Shown piece by piece: positions 46,293 to 56,111 of a DNA stretch of 64,000 nt (position 1 is its first letter; the number at the start of each line of letters is the position of its first letter). The notes under the pieces are model-generated. The model had not been told where the DNA came from and ran no database searches. It was given only the letters and a program-made list of their open reading frames with translations. The position numbers were made by a program, and so were the translations under genes. Origin of the DNA: Shinisaurus crocodilurus (Eukaryota > Chordata > Lepidosauria > Squamata > Shinisauridae); contig CM037879.1 of assembly GCA_021292165.1 (NCBI GenBank), forward strand, positions 21,723,525-21,787,524. Reading direction: 5' to 3'.

Positions 46293-46848
46293 ACCCTACC
46301 CCCTTTCAAAGGCACTGCTATCACAGAGAGAAATACCCCACCCACCCCTGCCCAAACTTCCTGGAGAACCTCAAAAAATCAGAACGTAACCTCAGCTACC
46401 CCCTTGCAGGCTAAAAATACTGTGTGTGTGCGTGCAGATGCGTGTGTAGACAATGCACACCTCTAGGTTTACTCTCCCATACTCAAACTCGCCTCCCACT
46501 AATGTACACGTTTCTAAGAAGAGGGTGGAGAGACCACTAGCACCCCCTGTACCATTCCTGAAGTGTCCCCCGGTTCTTGCACACCACAGGCACGCCTGAC
46601 CTTTAGCCCTCCAGCCCACCTGAATCCACCCCGCCCATGCCCCTAGACCCGCATCGACCTTTCCTTACCACCCCAGAGGAACCCCGAAGCATCCTCTCCC
46701 CAAATCCGCTCCCCCTTCTCGCCAGGCACCCCGTTATCTCCGCGCCGCGCGCCTCCACACCCACATCCCCCACGGCGAAGTCCCCATCGAGGGTCATCTT
46801 GCCCCCCACCCCGCCCTGAGGCGACCAGCTCTGACTGGCCCCCGCCCA

Positions 46849-46854
46849 CCTCAC
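46849..46854 (-). other. Splice donor of PACS-like exon 1
   Basis: The exon ends in CCCAG and continues GTGAGG on the minus strand, a good match to the donor consensus. It falls exactly where the PACS family homology stops, and reading on would meet an in-frame TGA at 46853-46851. The intron therefore starts at 46854 and runs toward lower coordinates, beyond the window's left edge as far as I can tell. Confidence 0.8.
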
Positions 46855-47069
46855 CTGGGCACGCAGCTGGGCGCCGAGCGGTCGATCTCCCAGGTGGCGA
46901 AGAGGTTCATGGGCACCGGGACCGGCCCGAGCCCTCCGGAGACCCCCGCCGCCGCCCCGCACGGACCCGCCGGGGGCACGGCCATACCGGCCGCCCCCCC
47001 AGGCCCGGACCCCAGCGAGCCCCCCGCCGCCGCCGCTGCTGTCGCTGCTGCTGCCGCCGCCGCCGCCAT
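46855..47069 (-). CDS. PACS2: PACS-family gene (PACS2-like), first coding exon
   Basis: This 72-codon exon begins at an ATG in a good context (G at -3, G at +4). It encodes M1, eight alanines, T10, five more alanines, a Gly/Pro/Ala-rich stretch to about residue 53, then MNLFATWEIDRSAPSCVPR (54-72). That last block is the conserved start of the cargo-binding region in phosphofurin acidic cluster sorting proteins, cytosolic adaptors that bind acidic-cluster motifs of furin and other cargo and direct them between trans-Golgi network, endosomes, ER and mitochondria. MNLFATWE and PSCVPR are nearer to PACS2; PACS1 has MNLY and SSCVPR. Arg72 is split (AG|G) at a clear donor, GTGAGG at 46854-46849. 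The Ala-rich lead is unlike the short human PACS2 N-terminus and is more reminiscent of PACS1's long low-complexity leader. Met29 is an alternative start. No in-frame stop separates the exon from upstream sequence, so the 5' UTR limit is unknown. Family assignment is firm; the paralogue is less certain. Confidence 0.85.
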
Positions 47070-47421
47070 CGCGCCGCTACCCTGGAGCCTAAGCTGGGTG
47101 CGGTGGGAGGGGAGGTGGGGGGCGGCCGGGACCCTCGGCCCAGCCCCGACCTCCGCCTCACAGCGCGGGCGGAGCCGCCTCACGCCAGCCAATCGGTCGC
47201 GGCGGGGGTGGGGCTTGCCGTGCCGGCACGCCAACCGGCGCGGAGGGGCTGGACTGGTCCCAGAGCGCTGGCCAATCAGGATGCGATGGGGTAGGCTTTG
47301 AAAGAAGGAAGGTTCGACTGGGTGTGGTCTTCGGAAAAGGAGAATTAAAATGGGGCGGGGAAACAGAACCTTAAGGACCAGAAAGAAGCTGAGTGGCACA
47401 AGCTTTGTCCAATAAAGAAAG

Positions 47422-47426
<5 letters not shown>

Positions 47427-47470
<44 letters not shown>
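47427..47470. repeat. (GAT)n microsatellite
   Basis: About 15 perfect ATG/GAT units, with a second short run at 47593-47613. The poly-histidine frame read from it on the minus strand is an artefact. Confidence 0.97.
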
Positions 47471-47472
<2 letters not shown>

Positions 47473-47483
47473 ATTAGTATCAT

Positions 47484-48480
47484 ATTGATAGTGTATATTT
47501 CACTTGGGGTACTGTAAAAAATTAATATATTAACATAAAATGAAAAATAATGCTTTATTGGTAGTGGTAATATTATATTGACAAATACTGTAGATGATGA
47601 TGATGATGATGATGTATGTTTCACTTGGGGCATTGTAATAAATAAGCATAATAATCTGAAATGTAGAATAATGCTTTATTATTATTAGTGTACTGGAAGA
47701 AGCAAAGACTACTAGCATTGAAAAAATGATCCTTCAACGCCAACTTCAGTGGACCGGTCATGTTGTTCGAATGCCTGACTGCCGTCTCCCAAAGCAGTTA
47801 CTTTATTCCCAACTCAAGGATGGGAAGCGGAATATCGGTGGTCAATATAAGAGGTTTAAAGATGTTCTTAAGGCTAATCTAAAAAAATGCAATATAAACA
47901 TCGAAAACTGGGAAGCTCTGGCCCATGAACGATCTAACTGGAGGTTGGCCTTTCACAAAGGTTCTATGGACTTTGAAGAAGCTCGAGTGCAAGGTGAAAG
48001 GGAGAAACGTGCTAAGCGAAAAGCACGTCAAATGAATCCTTTACAAGACCATCTTCCATCTGGTAACCTGTGTCCTCACTGTGGGAAGCTGTGTGGATCT
48101 AGAATTGGCCTCCACAGTCACTTACGGACCCATCACTAGAGTCTACACAATTTTCTTTAGAATTTTCCTCCTTTTAAAATCTCCTTTTTGTAAATTTTCT
48201 TTTTATCCTGGAAGACAATCTTACTCGGTCACGAGTGATCGCCTGACTGACTGAGTAGTACTATATTAATAATGTATGTTTCACTCGGAGTACTGCAAAA
48301 AAATTAATATAAAATGTAGAATAATGCTTTATTAATAGTATTATACTGGTAATGTATGTTTCACTTGGGGTATTGTAATAAACATAATAATCTAAAATGT
48401 AGAATAATGCTTTATTAGTAGTATTAGTAGTAGTATATCGATAATGTATGTTTCACTTGGGGTATTGTAATAAATAAACA
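47484..48480. repeat. Minisatellite-like array, interrupted
   Basis: Five diverged copies of a unit of roughly 75-100 bp containing tatgtttcacttggggtatt, gtaataaa and tgtagaataatgctttatta. Copies start near 47490, 47610, 48275, 48352 and 48445. A LINE fragment separates copies two and three. Confidence 0.85.
47700..48256 (+). mobile_element. Non-LTR retrotransposon 3' end with C2H2 finger
   Basis: Open frame 47726-48139 (137 codons) encodes LQWTGHVVRMPDCRLPKQLL near its start, typical of the C-terminal part of LINE polyproteins. It has a Lys/Arg-rich region at 95-105 and a CX2CX12HX3H zinc finger at Cys116, Cys119, His132 and His136, ending LRTHH. A short 3' UTR ends cggtcacgagtgatcgc. The reverse transcriptase and endonuclease are absent. 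Clade not assigned. A truncated relative lies at 37330-37588. The frame is still open, which suggests a fairly young copy. Confidence 0.8.
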
Positions 48481-48689
48481 AATATCTGTTATAATAGTGG
48501 ATGTGTGGTTATGCTATGAGCAGAGCAATTATATACACCAATTACACTGGAAGGGTAGGGGAGATAGGCTGCCTCTTCACAGGTGGAATGGCTGCTGTAT
48601 CCATTATATGCTCATCCCTGCGGGAGAGGGGGAAACACACCTGTGGAGCTTTTGGGGGTTCCTGCATGCATGCAGGAACACACAAACAC

Positions 48690-48704
48690 ACACACACACA
48701 CGCC
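48690..48704. repeat. (CA)n microsatellite
   Basis: Short CA run within acacaaacacacacacacac. Confidence 0.8.
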
Positions 48705-48779
48705 TCCTCATGTGTAAACCAAGTGGGGGCTGGGAGGAAACAAAAGCCTCGGATGGAATGGCTGGCCTAGGCTTTTCAT

Positions 48780-49480
48780 ATGTAGATAGTTCAAGCCATG
48801 ACTCACGAGTTCCCTTCCCCCCTGCCTGGCCAGTTCCCTTTTCCCTGCCTGGCCAGGTGAAGTTCAAATTGATTGGCTGAAGCAAGAAGGCTACAGAAAA
48901 GGGGAGGGGGAAGAGCTATTTCCCCACGTGTAGCCTTTGTTCTTGGTCTTAGTCCTTTTGGTAGCGTGCCTGGTTGGAGCCATGGCAGCGCGCCAGCGAG
49001 GGGCCCGAGCCTTTGGGGGGGGGCCCTCAGGAACCAACCCCAGGCAGCTCCTGGTAAAATTAGCTGGTTTGAAGGCTCTGCTGAAAGGCAAGTCTTGTGG
49101 AGGGCTATTTATCTCGGACCTGCGGGTAGATAAAATAGTTCCCCCCCCCCGGGCGGCAAGGCTGTGCTGGATCTAACCCTTGAAGAAGACACCCTCAGGT
49201 AACAGGTGTGTGCCTGAGAGATCTTAAGGAATCAGGTTTTATTGTGTTTTAGCTTTACTGTGTACTAAAGTGTCTCTCTATTTTGTGTGCTTCTCTCATT
49301 TCCCTAATCTTGTTGTAAGATGCTACCAGAATAAACCTGTTTGGTTTTACCCCACATGGGTTTTGTAGTGCTCTGTGAGTTCAGTATCTAAATCCAGGTT
49401 ACAGAAATGGAAGGCGAGTCCCTAAACAGAGATCCAAGTAGGATTGCAGACAGCTGAGGCTGGCAGTCTGGTATCTTGAG
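48780..49480 (+). mobile_element. Possible solo LTR or LTR fragment
   Basis: Order resembles U3-R-U5: duplicated ccctgcctggccag (48818-48856), gattggctg (inverted CCAAT) at 48871, an ATG in a gccatgg context at 48980, and an AATAAA signal at 49331 followed by cctgtttggttttacccc. No second LTR, primer site or internal coding region is seen. The short frame at 48937-49176 is not recognised. It could instead be an old processed transcript. Confidence 0.35.
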
Positions 49481-49599
49481 ATCTCAGAGGGTCTTGGTTC
49501 CTTTGAGGTAGGAAAGGGTGGGGTGGTGGTGGGCCAGCTAGCCCCCCCTTCCTCCACAACACCACTCAGATATCCCCAAATGGCAGGAAAAAGGAAGGC

Positions 49600-50310
49600 A
49601 CACCCCCAGCATCCATAGAAGCACTGCCATGCCCACCAATCAGAAACTTATTCAGCAAAAACTTGTATATTTTGTATATTGGACACCACAACGTCTTCTT
49701 AATAAGGGCTTGTCTAAATCGGCTAACTGTTGTGGGTGTAATACAGCTAATGCTTCTCTTATTCATATGTTTTGGCAGTGCCAATGGCTGCCTCTTTTTG
49801 TGAGGAGGTAATAATACAGAACAACTTTGTGTTGGAAAGCTCTTTAATATTTAATGATGTACATGTTCTGCTTAATTATCTACCTGCTTCTTGGAACTTA
49901 ACGCAAGATCAACATAAATGGATTCTCAGTGCCCTTTTGACAACTAAAAGACTGATATGACAATATTGGAAGGACAAAAGGCCACCTCTGATAATGCAGT
50001 GGATTGAGGACTTAAAGATGCTTTCATCTTTTGAACAGGTGGTCTTTTGGCGCAACCTTTGAATGGATAACTACATGGATATTTGGTCGGCATTTGTTGG
50101 AGCCTATACATTACTGTGCTTATGGACAGTAGTATGTCTTGCTTTATATAAAATATAAAGGTATACATTTCATACATATCAATTGTAACTGATCTATTCA
50201 AATTTTATGTAAGAAAACTGTAATGCTTTATTTTATTTTATTTTATGGGTTTTTTGTTTTTGTTTTGATTTAATGAAATTCACAATAAAAAAATTAATGG
50301 GAAAAAGAAA
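49600..50310 (+). mobile_element. L1-type LINE 3' end
   Basis: Frame pieces encode CCGCNTANASLIHMFWQCQWL, then QYWKDKRPPLIMQWIEDL and MDIWSAF, the L1 ORF2 C-terminal order, with stops between. A/T-rich tail near 50285. Confidence 0.75.
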
Positions 50311-50647
50311 TCAGAGGCTTTGCTGGCAATGACACCCACATGCTGCCCACACAGGGATGGTGTGTGTTCAGTTGATAGCTGAATAATACAACTGATAATT
50401 GTATTTTGACATTCCTGTTGTTCCAGCTTCACACAAATTCTTACCCCAGGAGAGAGTTTTTAATTTAATTGTTTTTTGTTTATTTGTTTGTTTGTTTGTT
50501 TGTATTTTGGGGAAGAAGCGGTGAGAGGAACCATCGTTTATCAACAATAACTCACATGGAAATTATTATTTTCAAAGGAATGCCACCATCCGATTCGATT
50601 CCCGTTGGTATAAGGTTGCAATGTGAGGCACATCCATGTCGAATGAC

Positions 50648-50830
50648 ATTTCGGTGGGGCTCCTTTTCCATCGCAGGTTTTCCAGGCTTTATCTGGAGCT
50701 TCATGGGAGCTATCCACGGTGCTGAGCTCCATCTCTCAAATAGGCTCACCGCCATGGAGCACCACGGATAGCTCCTATGAAGCGCCAAATAAAACCCACA
50801 GAACCTGCAATGGAGAAGGAGCCCCACCGA
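50648..50830. mobile_element. Foldback, about 80-bp arms
   Basis: ttcggtggggctccttttcc at left is mirrored by ggagaaggagccccaccgaa at right; gagctatccacggtgctga versus gagcaccacggatagctcc near the centre. Confidence 0.8.
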
Positions 50831-51328
50831 AAAAGGAGTCACCGGCCTCCCCTGCTTAGGATGTGAACTGCCTGTGAACTGCAGTTGACCTCTTCATACT
50901 TATGGTTAGTGCTACTTCACATTCACCAGGTTTCTATTCCAGAGAATTTTCATACTGCACCTGCTTCCTCTGTCTCTCTGTCCGGAGCATGACTCACCAT
51001 GTTGAAATTCAACCATTTGGGGTCGGTGGGTGAAGTTTATTGTAGATATTGTATGTCACAATATGGACATCCATTAGAGTATTCACAAGAAACATAGTGC
51101 AATCCTAACTTAAAGATGTTCCCGCTGCAGGGAGTTAGGATGAGGCTGGCAGATAGTTGCCTTCTGACAGCCTCCTCCATAGGGCTCCAGGAGATCTCCT
51201 TCAACCCACTAATGAAGCCTTTGGCCGGGAGATCCGCCCTACCCCGATTGATTGATTGATAACTATTTGATAACTATTTAACAACTGTTCTGTTTTCAGA
51301 TGCAGAACTTGTCAAGGCAGTGACTTGC
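50831..51328. other. Unique sequence, no gene seen
   Basis: Short (GATT)n at 51246. No exon recognised. Confidence 0.35.
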
Positions 51329-51787
51329 CAGGGGCAGTTCTATGAATGGAAAAGATCCAGGGCTCAGGCCCACAGGACCAAAAAAGAAGAAGAAGAAAAG
51401 CACAAATTTGCATATGCTAATTTACATATGCTCTAAAGTCTCTCTCTGTGTGTGTGTCTTTAAAGGACCCTGTCTCCTAAAGACACCCCTATTTGTAAAA
51501 AGGGATGTATGGATAGGGGAGAGGAGGGCATTCGATTTCAGGAAAAAAAACTCAGGCAGAAAGATTGGGGGTGGGGCAGCAGTAGGTGAAGCTTCCTGTG
51601 GGCAAAAAGCCAGCCGATCCAGGGGGATCAGTTGCAACAGAGATCCTCAGGGCCCCTGTAGCTGTATTTCAGCAAGTGCCCACGCGGACAGCAGGGTGGT
51701 GGGGCAGATGGCCTCCCAGAGATTTGGAGCTCCAAATGAAGATTTGGGGCTCCAGCCCTAGTGGGCTGCCCCCTAACACCGCCTCTG
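51329..51787 (+). mobile_element. hAT family F element, complete
   Basis: 459 bp, ends CAGGGGCAGTTCTATG and CTAACACCGCCTCTG, with a perfect 8-bp target duplication tgacttgc at 51321-51328 and 51788-51795. No coding capacity. Confidence 0.93.
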
Positions 51788-51795
51788 TGACTTGC

Positions 51796-52370
51796 TAAAA
51801 CCACATGGGGAATCTATGGTTGAGGCATAGATATTATGGATCCATGTCCAGCATGATCTACTGGGCAACGCTGGCTTTCAGAGGGCTTTCTGATATATGG
51901 CACCATCCTAGCACCTTTTCTCGTGTAAAAAGATACTGTAATTCCAGGAAAGTCTGTCTTTAAAAGAAAATATTTCACTTTCCACCGATTGCCCATCTAA
52001 TCTCTACACAGGCAAGTTAGGAAGAGGGTTTTGTTTATCCTGCCTGGGTTTATGGAGTTCACAAAGCTTTCCTAAGAGTTGATAGACTCCATGAGAGAGA
52101 CCCGCTCTTCAGATTTCGTGATGCCCAGAGGCTCACCGAAGCAGAACTCCTGACCTCTAGTAAACTCTCTTCAGGGCTCATAAAACAGATGATTGCCGAC
52201 AGGATTCTTCTACACTTTACAGCCTTCCCTTCCTTCTGGCAAAGCAGCAGCAGCCAGTGCTCAGGCAGCTGATTAGCAGCCGAATGGCAAGGAGCACCGT
52301 AAGCCAGGGACTCTGTGATTCACACATCTCAAGGCATGGCTATGATGTAGCGGTGGAGTCCGGTGGCGCC
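51796..52370. other. Unique sequence, no gene seen
   Basis: No repeat or exon recognised. Confidence 0.35.
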
Positions 52371-52535
52371 AATGTCAGTGGGGCGGTGTATCTGCTCCGG
52401 GTTGAAGTCTGAACTTTTAAGGAGCTACCTATTGTGCTGAACCCTAACCCCCCAATAGGTTCAGCACCATGGATAACACCTTTAAAGTTCAGGCTGCGAC
52501 CCGGAGTGGATACACCACCCCACTGACTTTAGAGC
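52371..52535. mobile_element. Foldback related to 50648
   Basis: gtcagtggggcggtgtatct at left is mirrored by ggatacaccaccccactgac; centre ggttcagcaccatggataac. Shares the ccatggata/ccacggata centre with the 50648 foldback. Confidence 0.8.
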
Positions 52536-52603
52536 CAGAAGCCCCTACTGCATTGTAGATTATGTTTATTGAAATCAGTGGACAGAGCTGAAATGGAAGG
52601 TTT

Positions 52604-52772
52604 CATAGATTTCATAGATCATAGAGTTGGAAGGAGCCTACAAGGCCATCGAGTCCAACCCCCTGCTCAACGCAGGAAACTAGAGGAGGGGTCTCCCATC
52701 CAAGTAATAACCAGGCCGGACCCTGCTTAGCTTTCCACGCTCAGACAAGCTGAGCCAGCATGAGCCATGACA
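52604..52772 (-). mobile_element. 5S rRNA-derived SINE, most complete
   Basis: Tail tcatagatcatagagttgga at left, then ccatccaagtaataaccagg and cggaccctgcttagctttcc (reverse of the 5S internal promoter), ending aagctgagccagcatgagcc. Confidence 0.85.
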
Positions 52773-52799
52773 TGACAAAGGCATGACAAAGATTTGGGC

Positions 52800-52965
52800 T
52801 TGCTGTCGCTTTGGGCCAGTCACTGCCTCTCAGCCTAACCTACCTCACAGGGTTGTTGTGAGAATGAAATGGAGAGGAAGAGGAGGATTATGTAAGATGT
52901 CTTGGGTTCCTTGCAGGAAAAAAGGCAGGGTATAAATATAATAAATAAATAATAAATAAATAAAT
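52800..52965 (+). mobile_element. Sauria-type SINE, head truncated
   Basis: tttgggccagtcactgcctc, cctcacagggttgttgtgag, (AATA)n tail. Confidence 0.88.
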
Positions 52966-53154
52966 TAGGAAAATCCACACTGTTTATATTGTATTCCAAT
53001 TATATCTGTCTGGAAAGGAGTTTATTTTTGAAAGTTTTTTTTTTGTAATTCTCCCCCCACTTATTTTGTTCTTTATCTGTTATTTAAACCTTGATTGTAA
53101 CTTATAATAAAATGTATTTTAAAACAATACACCATTTGTAGATCCACTCCATTC

Positions 53155-53396
53155 ATGTGGCGTAGTGGTGAGAGTGCTGGACTGGGACTCGGGAGATCCG
53201 GGTTCTAGTCCTCCCTCGGCCATGGAACTCACTGGGTGACTTTGGGCCAGTCACTGACTCTCAGCCTAACCTACCTCACAGAGTTGTTGTGAGGATAAAA
53301 TGGAGAGGAGGAAGAGGAGGAGGGGGATTATGTAAGCCGCCTTGGGTTCCTTGCAGGAAAAAAGGTGGGGTATAAAATATAATAAATAAATAATTT
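53155..53396 (+). mobile_element. Sauria-type SINE, full length with intact Pol III boxes
   Basis: A box TGGCGTAGTGG at 53158-53168 and B box GGTTCTAGTCC at 53201-53211 lie 33 bp apart, followed by the lineage-specific body and the BovB-like 3' end ttgcaggaaaaaaggtgggg with (AATA)n. Best-preserved copy here. Confidence 0.92.
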
Positions 53397-53547
53397 TTAG
53401 TAGAGTTCTGACTTGCATTCTTTACAATACATTTGCTTTTGGTCTTGCGCTTATTGCCTACTCTTTAGCCGAATGCACACTTTGTTCTTTTCATGGAGTG
53501 TATATATCTCGGGTGATATATCTGGAAAATATTGGGCTACCCTAGAA

Positions 53548-53841
53548 CAGGGGTGGGAAGAAAATAGGAAGGGATCTTCTGGTAGATCTCTGGGTGATTT
53601 GCAGTAGTTTGGCAAGGAAACACATGCACACACAGAGATGATACTACTGAAATGAAGTATGCTTGAAGTAACCAGGAATGGATTTTTGTGACTGTGAGCT
53701 CCATTGAGTTTTGGTACTCAAAACAAATTCCTGGGCTCAGAATTCTTTAGTTCTAAGTATATATCTTTTGCACCAGGTGGATCTCAGGGTTCTACTAAAA
53801 AAACAAAACACAAGCACAAGCCTGAAGTCTTCCCACCTCTG
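53548..53841. mobile_element. hAT-like element, first of a back-to-back pair
   Basis: Ends CAGGGGTGGGAAGAA and TCTTCCCACCTCTG. Flanked by ccctagaa (53540-53547) and ccctagca (53842-53849), 7 of 8. Confidence 0.85.
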
Positions 53842-53849
53842 CCCTAGCA

Positions 53850-54138
53850 CAGGGGTGGGTAACATGTGGCCCACGGACCACATGTGGACCCCTGGACTAT
53901 TTTTGCAGCCCCCCCACTGAATTTTCTGCTTTGGCAGGAAACACACCCCCCCCGGCAGTTATTTTGCTAGAAAGCATAACTTCAGCTTTTTTGACGACGA
54001 TGCCCCACCCAATTTCAGCAGTAATTGTGGTGGCACTGCACCCACCAGCAATTTTGATAGCAGTGGGGAAGGGGTGCACCCCAGTCGGTTCCAGGGTGGG
54101 AAATTGGACTCCAGATCCCTGGAAGTTTCCCACCCCTG
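53850..54138. mobile_element. hAT-like element, second of the pair
   Basis: Ends CAGGGGTGGGTAACATGTGG and GTTTCCCACCCCTG. Flanked by ccctagca and ccctagag (54139-54146), 6 of 8. Interior rich in ccagcaattttgatagcag-type sequence, non-coding. Confidence 0.8.
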
Positions 54139-54146
54139 CCCTAGAG

Positions 54147-54559
54147 GATGGACACAATTGTTGCAAGTTTGGCCATCTTGATTACTGGAAATGGGTGTCA
54201 TCCGATAGGGATTTAACAAAAAAAGAAGTGAATGTTCCTTGATACTTTGGAATTCCTCTCCAGTCTTTGAAATCCAATACTTATCAGAGCTTGTTGAAGT
54301 TGGCACCCTCCCGCTATTAGAAGAGGAGCAAAGAAACAATTTGGAGTCCCTTTGTAGTATAAATTCTGGGAGAATCAAGGGAATACAGAGTTTTGAAACT
54401 GTGGACTAGCTGAAGGAGAAGCACCTTGGGGTACAGGGAATGTCTCTGGCTATATGATGTAAAATCAGTGGATTTGCTGCCTGCTATAGGAGTGTCTATT
54501 GGCTTCCAATATGCTGTGGGTCGTAGAGTTGTAAACCAAGCAAATATTACAGATACATC
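54147..54559. other. Unassigned sequence
   Basis: No exon recognised. Could be the 5' part of the element whose L2-like tail follows, but frames are broken. Confidence 0.3.
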
Positions 54560-54757
54560 TGAAATCACCAGTGCTCTCCTATCTTGTAATTGTTTTTAAT
54601 TCCGTTATTGTAACTGCTGCTGCTAGCTCTGCTGTTTGTTTTTAATCTGTGGTTTTAAATTTTATATTTTATATTGTATTTTATGATTTTAACTGTTGTA
54701 AACCGCCCAGAGAGCTTCTGTATAAAAATGTATTAAATAAATAAATAAATAAATAAT
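54560..54757 (+). mobile_element. L2-like LINE 3' tail
   Basis: ttgtaaaccgcccagagagc then (AATA)n. Confidence 0.75.
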
Positions 54758-55390
54758 ACCCAAAGGAAACTGGGTCATGCCAGCATTTATGAAACTGGGG
54801 ATCAATTAACACCATGTATATATTTACTTTAGATTTCTAGGGGCCAAAATATATGCAGTGGTGGAAAATCCACAAATCTCCCATTATTATTTTTAAAGGA
54901 AATGCTGCTCCAGGGGGATAATTCACACTAGAAAAATGATGCAGGGGGAAGTGTAAAATGAACTCTTCCAGAAATGCCATGGCCCCAGTCCAAATCAGGA
55001 CTTCCCACCACTGCATATGCCCTTAAAAAAGAAAAGAAAAAGAAATCAGAGGAAATCTATGATCAGATTTCCCAGTATCGTATCAAGTCGCACCCCAACA
55101 CATTAGGCAATGGTACCCCATCACCACCATCAAGTCAAAGTGTACAACCATAATATTCAAGGTCAGTCAAATTATTCTGGCACCTACGGCAGAAAGTCCC
55201 ACAAGTGTCACTTCCCCTTCCCTGACCATAAAAATTAATATTAATAAATAACATAACTAACAATTGGCTGCTCTTTCATGGCACCTAAAATCACCTGCCA
55301 GAGGTGGATGCTGCGCTCTGTTTAGTGGCACAGCCAGACCTGCTCCAACATTTCACGGATGAAAACTGTGACCTGCTGCTTGTAACACCC
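54758..55390. other. Unique sequence, no gene seen
   Basis: No repeat or exon recognised. Confidence 0.35.
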
Positions 55391-55391
55391 T

Positions 55392-55455
55392 TAAAGCCAT
55401 GCTGGCTGGGGAGTGCTGGGCGTTGTAGGACTTTTTTTTTTTCCTGTCTAAGCAA
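55392..55455. mobile_element. Family A MITE, right half
   Basis: agccatgctggctggggagt, gctgggcgttgtaggacttt, then cctgtctaagc. Confidence 0.65.
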
Positions 55456-55696
55456 CAAACAGAGACCATCCCTGGAAAATAGGGACACAAATGGAATGCC
55501 AGCATGAAAAATTAAAATTGCTTGCCCCCCTCCCCCCCCAAAGATAGTCAATACACAATAGCCTGGCATTGTTTTTTTTTTTTTAAATAGTTTAAAATAA
55601 TTCAGCCGGATAACTTAAATGCCTTCTGATTTATTTCTCATTTCAGTTTTAACTGCCTTCTTGAAGGTCTGAAAGGAGCAAGCCACATGGACTTTC

Positions 55697-55979
55697 CAGG
55701 GGCAGCCCAAGTCATTTTTTTGCCACCCCATTCCATGTACAGAAGCCAACTGGACAGACAGTCAGATCATTTCAACACTGGCGCCGGGACCTGAGGGCAA
55801 CAGGGGGTGCAGGGCAGGCTGCATGCAACACACTATCCTCTAGCGGGGAGGGGGGGGAAGGCCCTCAGAGGGGAATTCAAGAGGAACAGCGGGGGGGCAA
55901 TGCTGCCCCCTCCACACCACCCAGCATGCGCGGCCTGAAGCAACCCACCCCGCCCTGCCTGATGGTAGGGCTGGCCCTG
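55697..55979. mobile_element. hAT-like element (family G)
   Basis: CAGGGGCAGCCCAAG at left and GGTAGGGCTGGCCCTG at right. Same ends as the outer element at 60108. No target duplication found. Confidence 0.65.
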
Positions 55980-56111
55980 TTTCTCTCAAGAGGAAATTCT
56001 GCAGAGAGACAGTGCCATAGGAACAAGCCATTCCCCTTATTGCCACCACCAGCTGCGGCTCTGAAGGCCGAGGTACTCTGAACAGGGCCTCATCTGTACC
56101 ATTTGAACCTA

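Larger units (their letters stand above)
46640..47300 (-). promoter_or_regulatory. CpG-island promoter of the PACS-like gene
   Basis: This is the only long GC- and CpG-rich block in the window and it surrounds exon 1. Reading on the minus strand, upstream of the ATG lie two inverted CCAAT boxes (plus-strand CCAAT at 47189-47193 and 47272-47276, about 120 and 205 bp upstream) and several Sp1-type GC boxes, for example GGGGGCGGCC near 47114. No TATA box is evident. This is the usual design of a dispersed-start housekeeping promoter with NF-Y and Sp1 input. The exact transcription start cannot be seen. No divergent gene is recognised on the plus strand. Confidence 0.75.

Noticed and set aside
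1..46854. PACS exon 2 or later exons
   Set aside because: I looked for the expected LCSLTLKKL-type coding block on the minus strand and did not find it; a translated search would settle this.
46894..47301. Plus-strand frame rich in Pro/Ala over the CpG island
   Set aside because: It is the antisense of PACS exon 1 and its 5' region; GC-rich DNA lacks stop codons.
47070..47633. Upstream extension of the PACS-like frame into a poly-histidine protein
   Set aside because: The histidines come from a (GAT)n microsatellite, and the frame crosses the GC-rich promoter. The good start at 47069 and family alignment place the coding start there.
53158..53211. tRNA gene
   Set aside because: A and B boxes are present, but no cloverleaf can be completed and the sequence continues into a SINE body.
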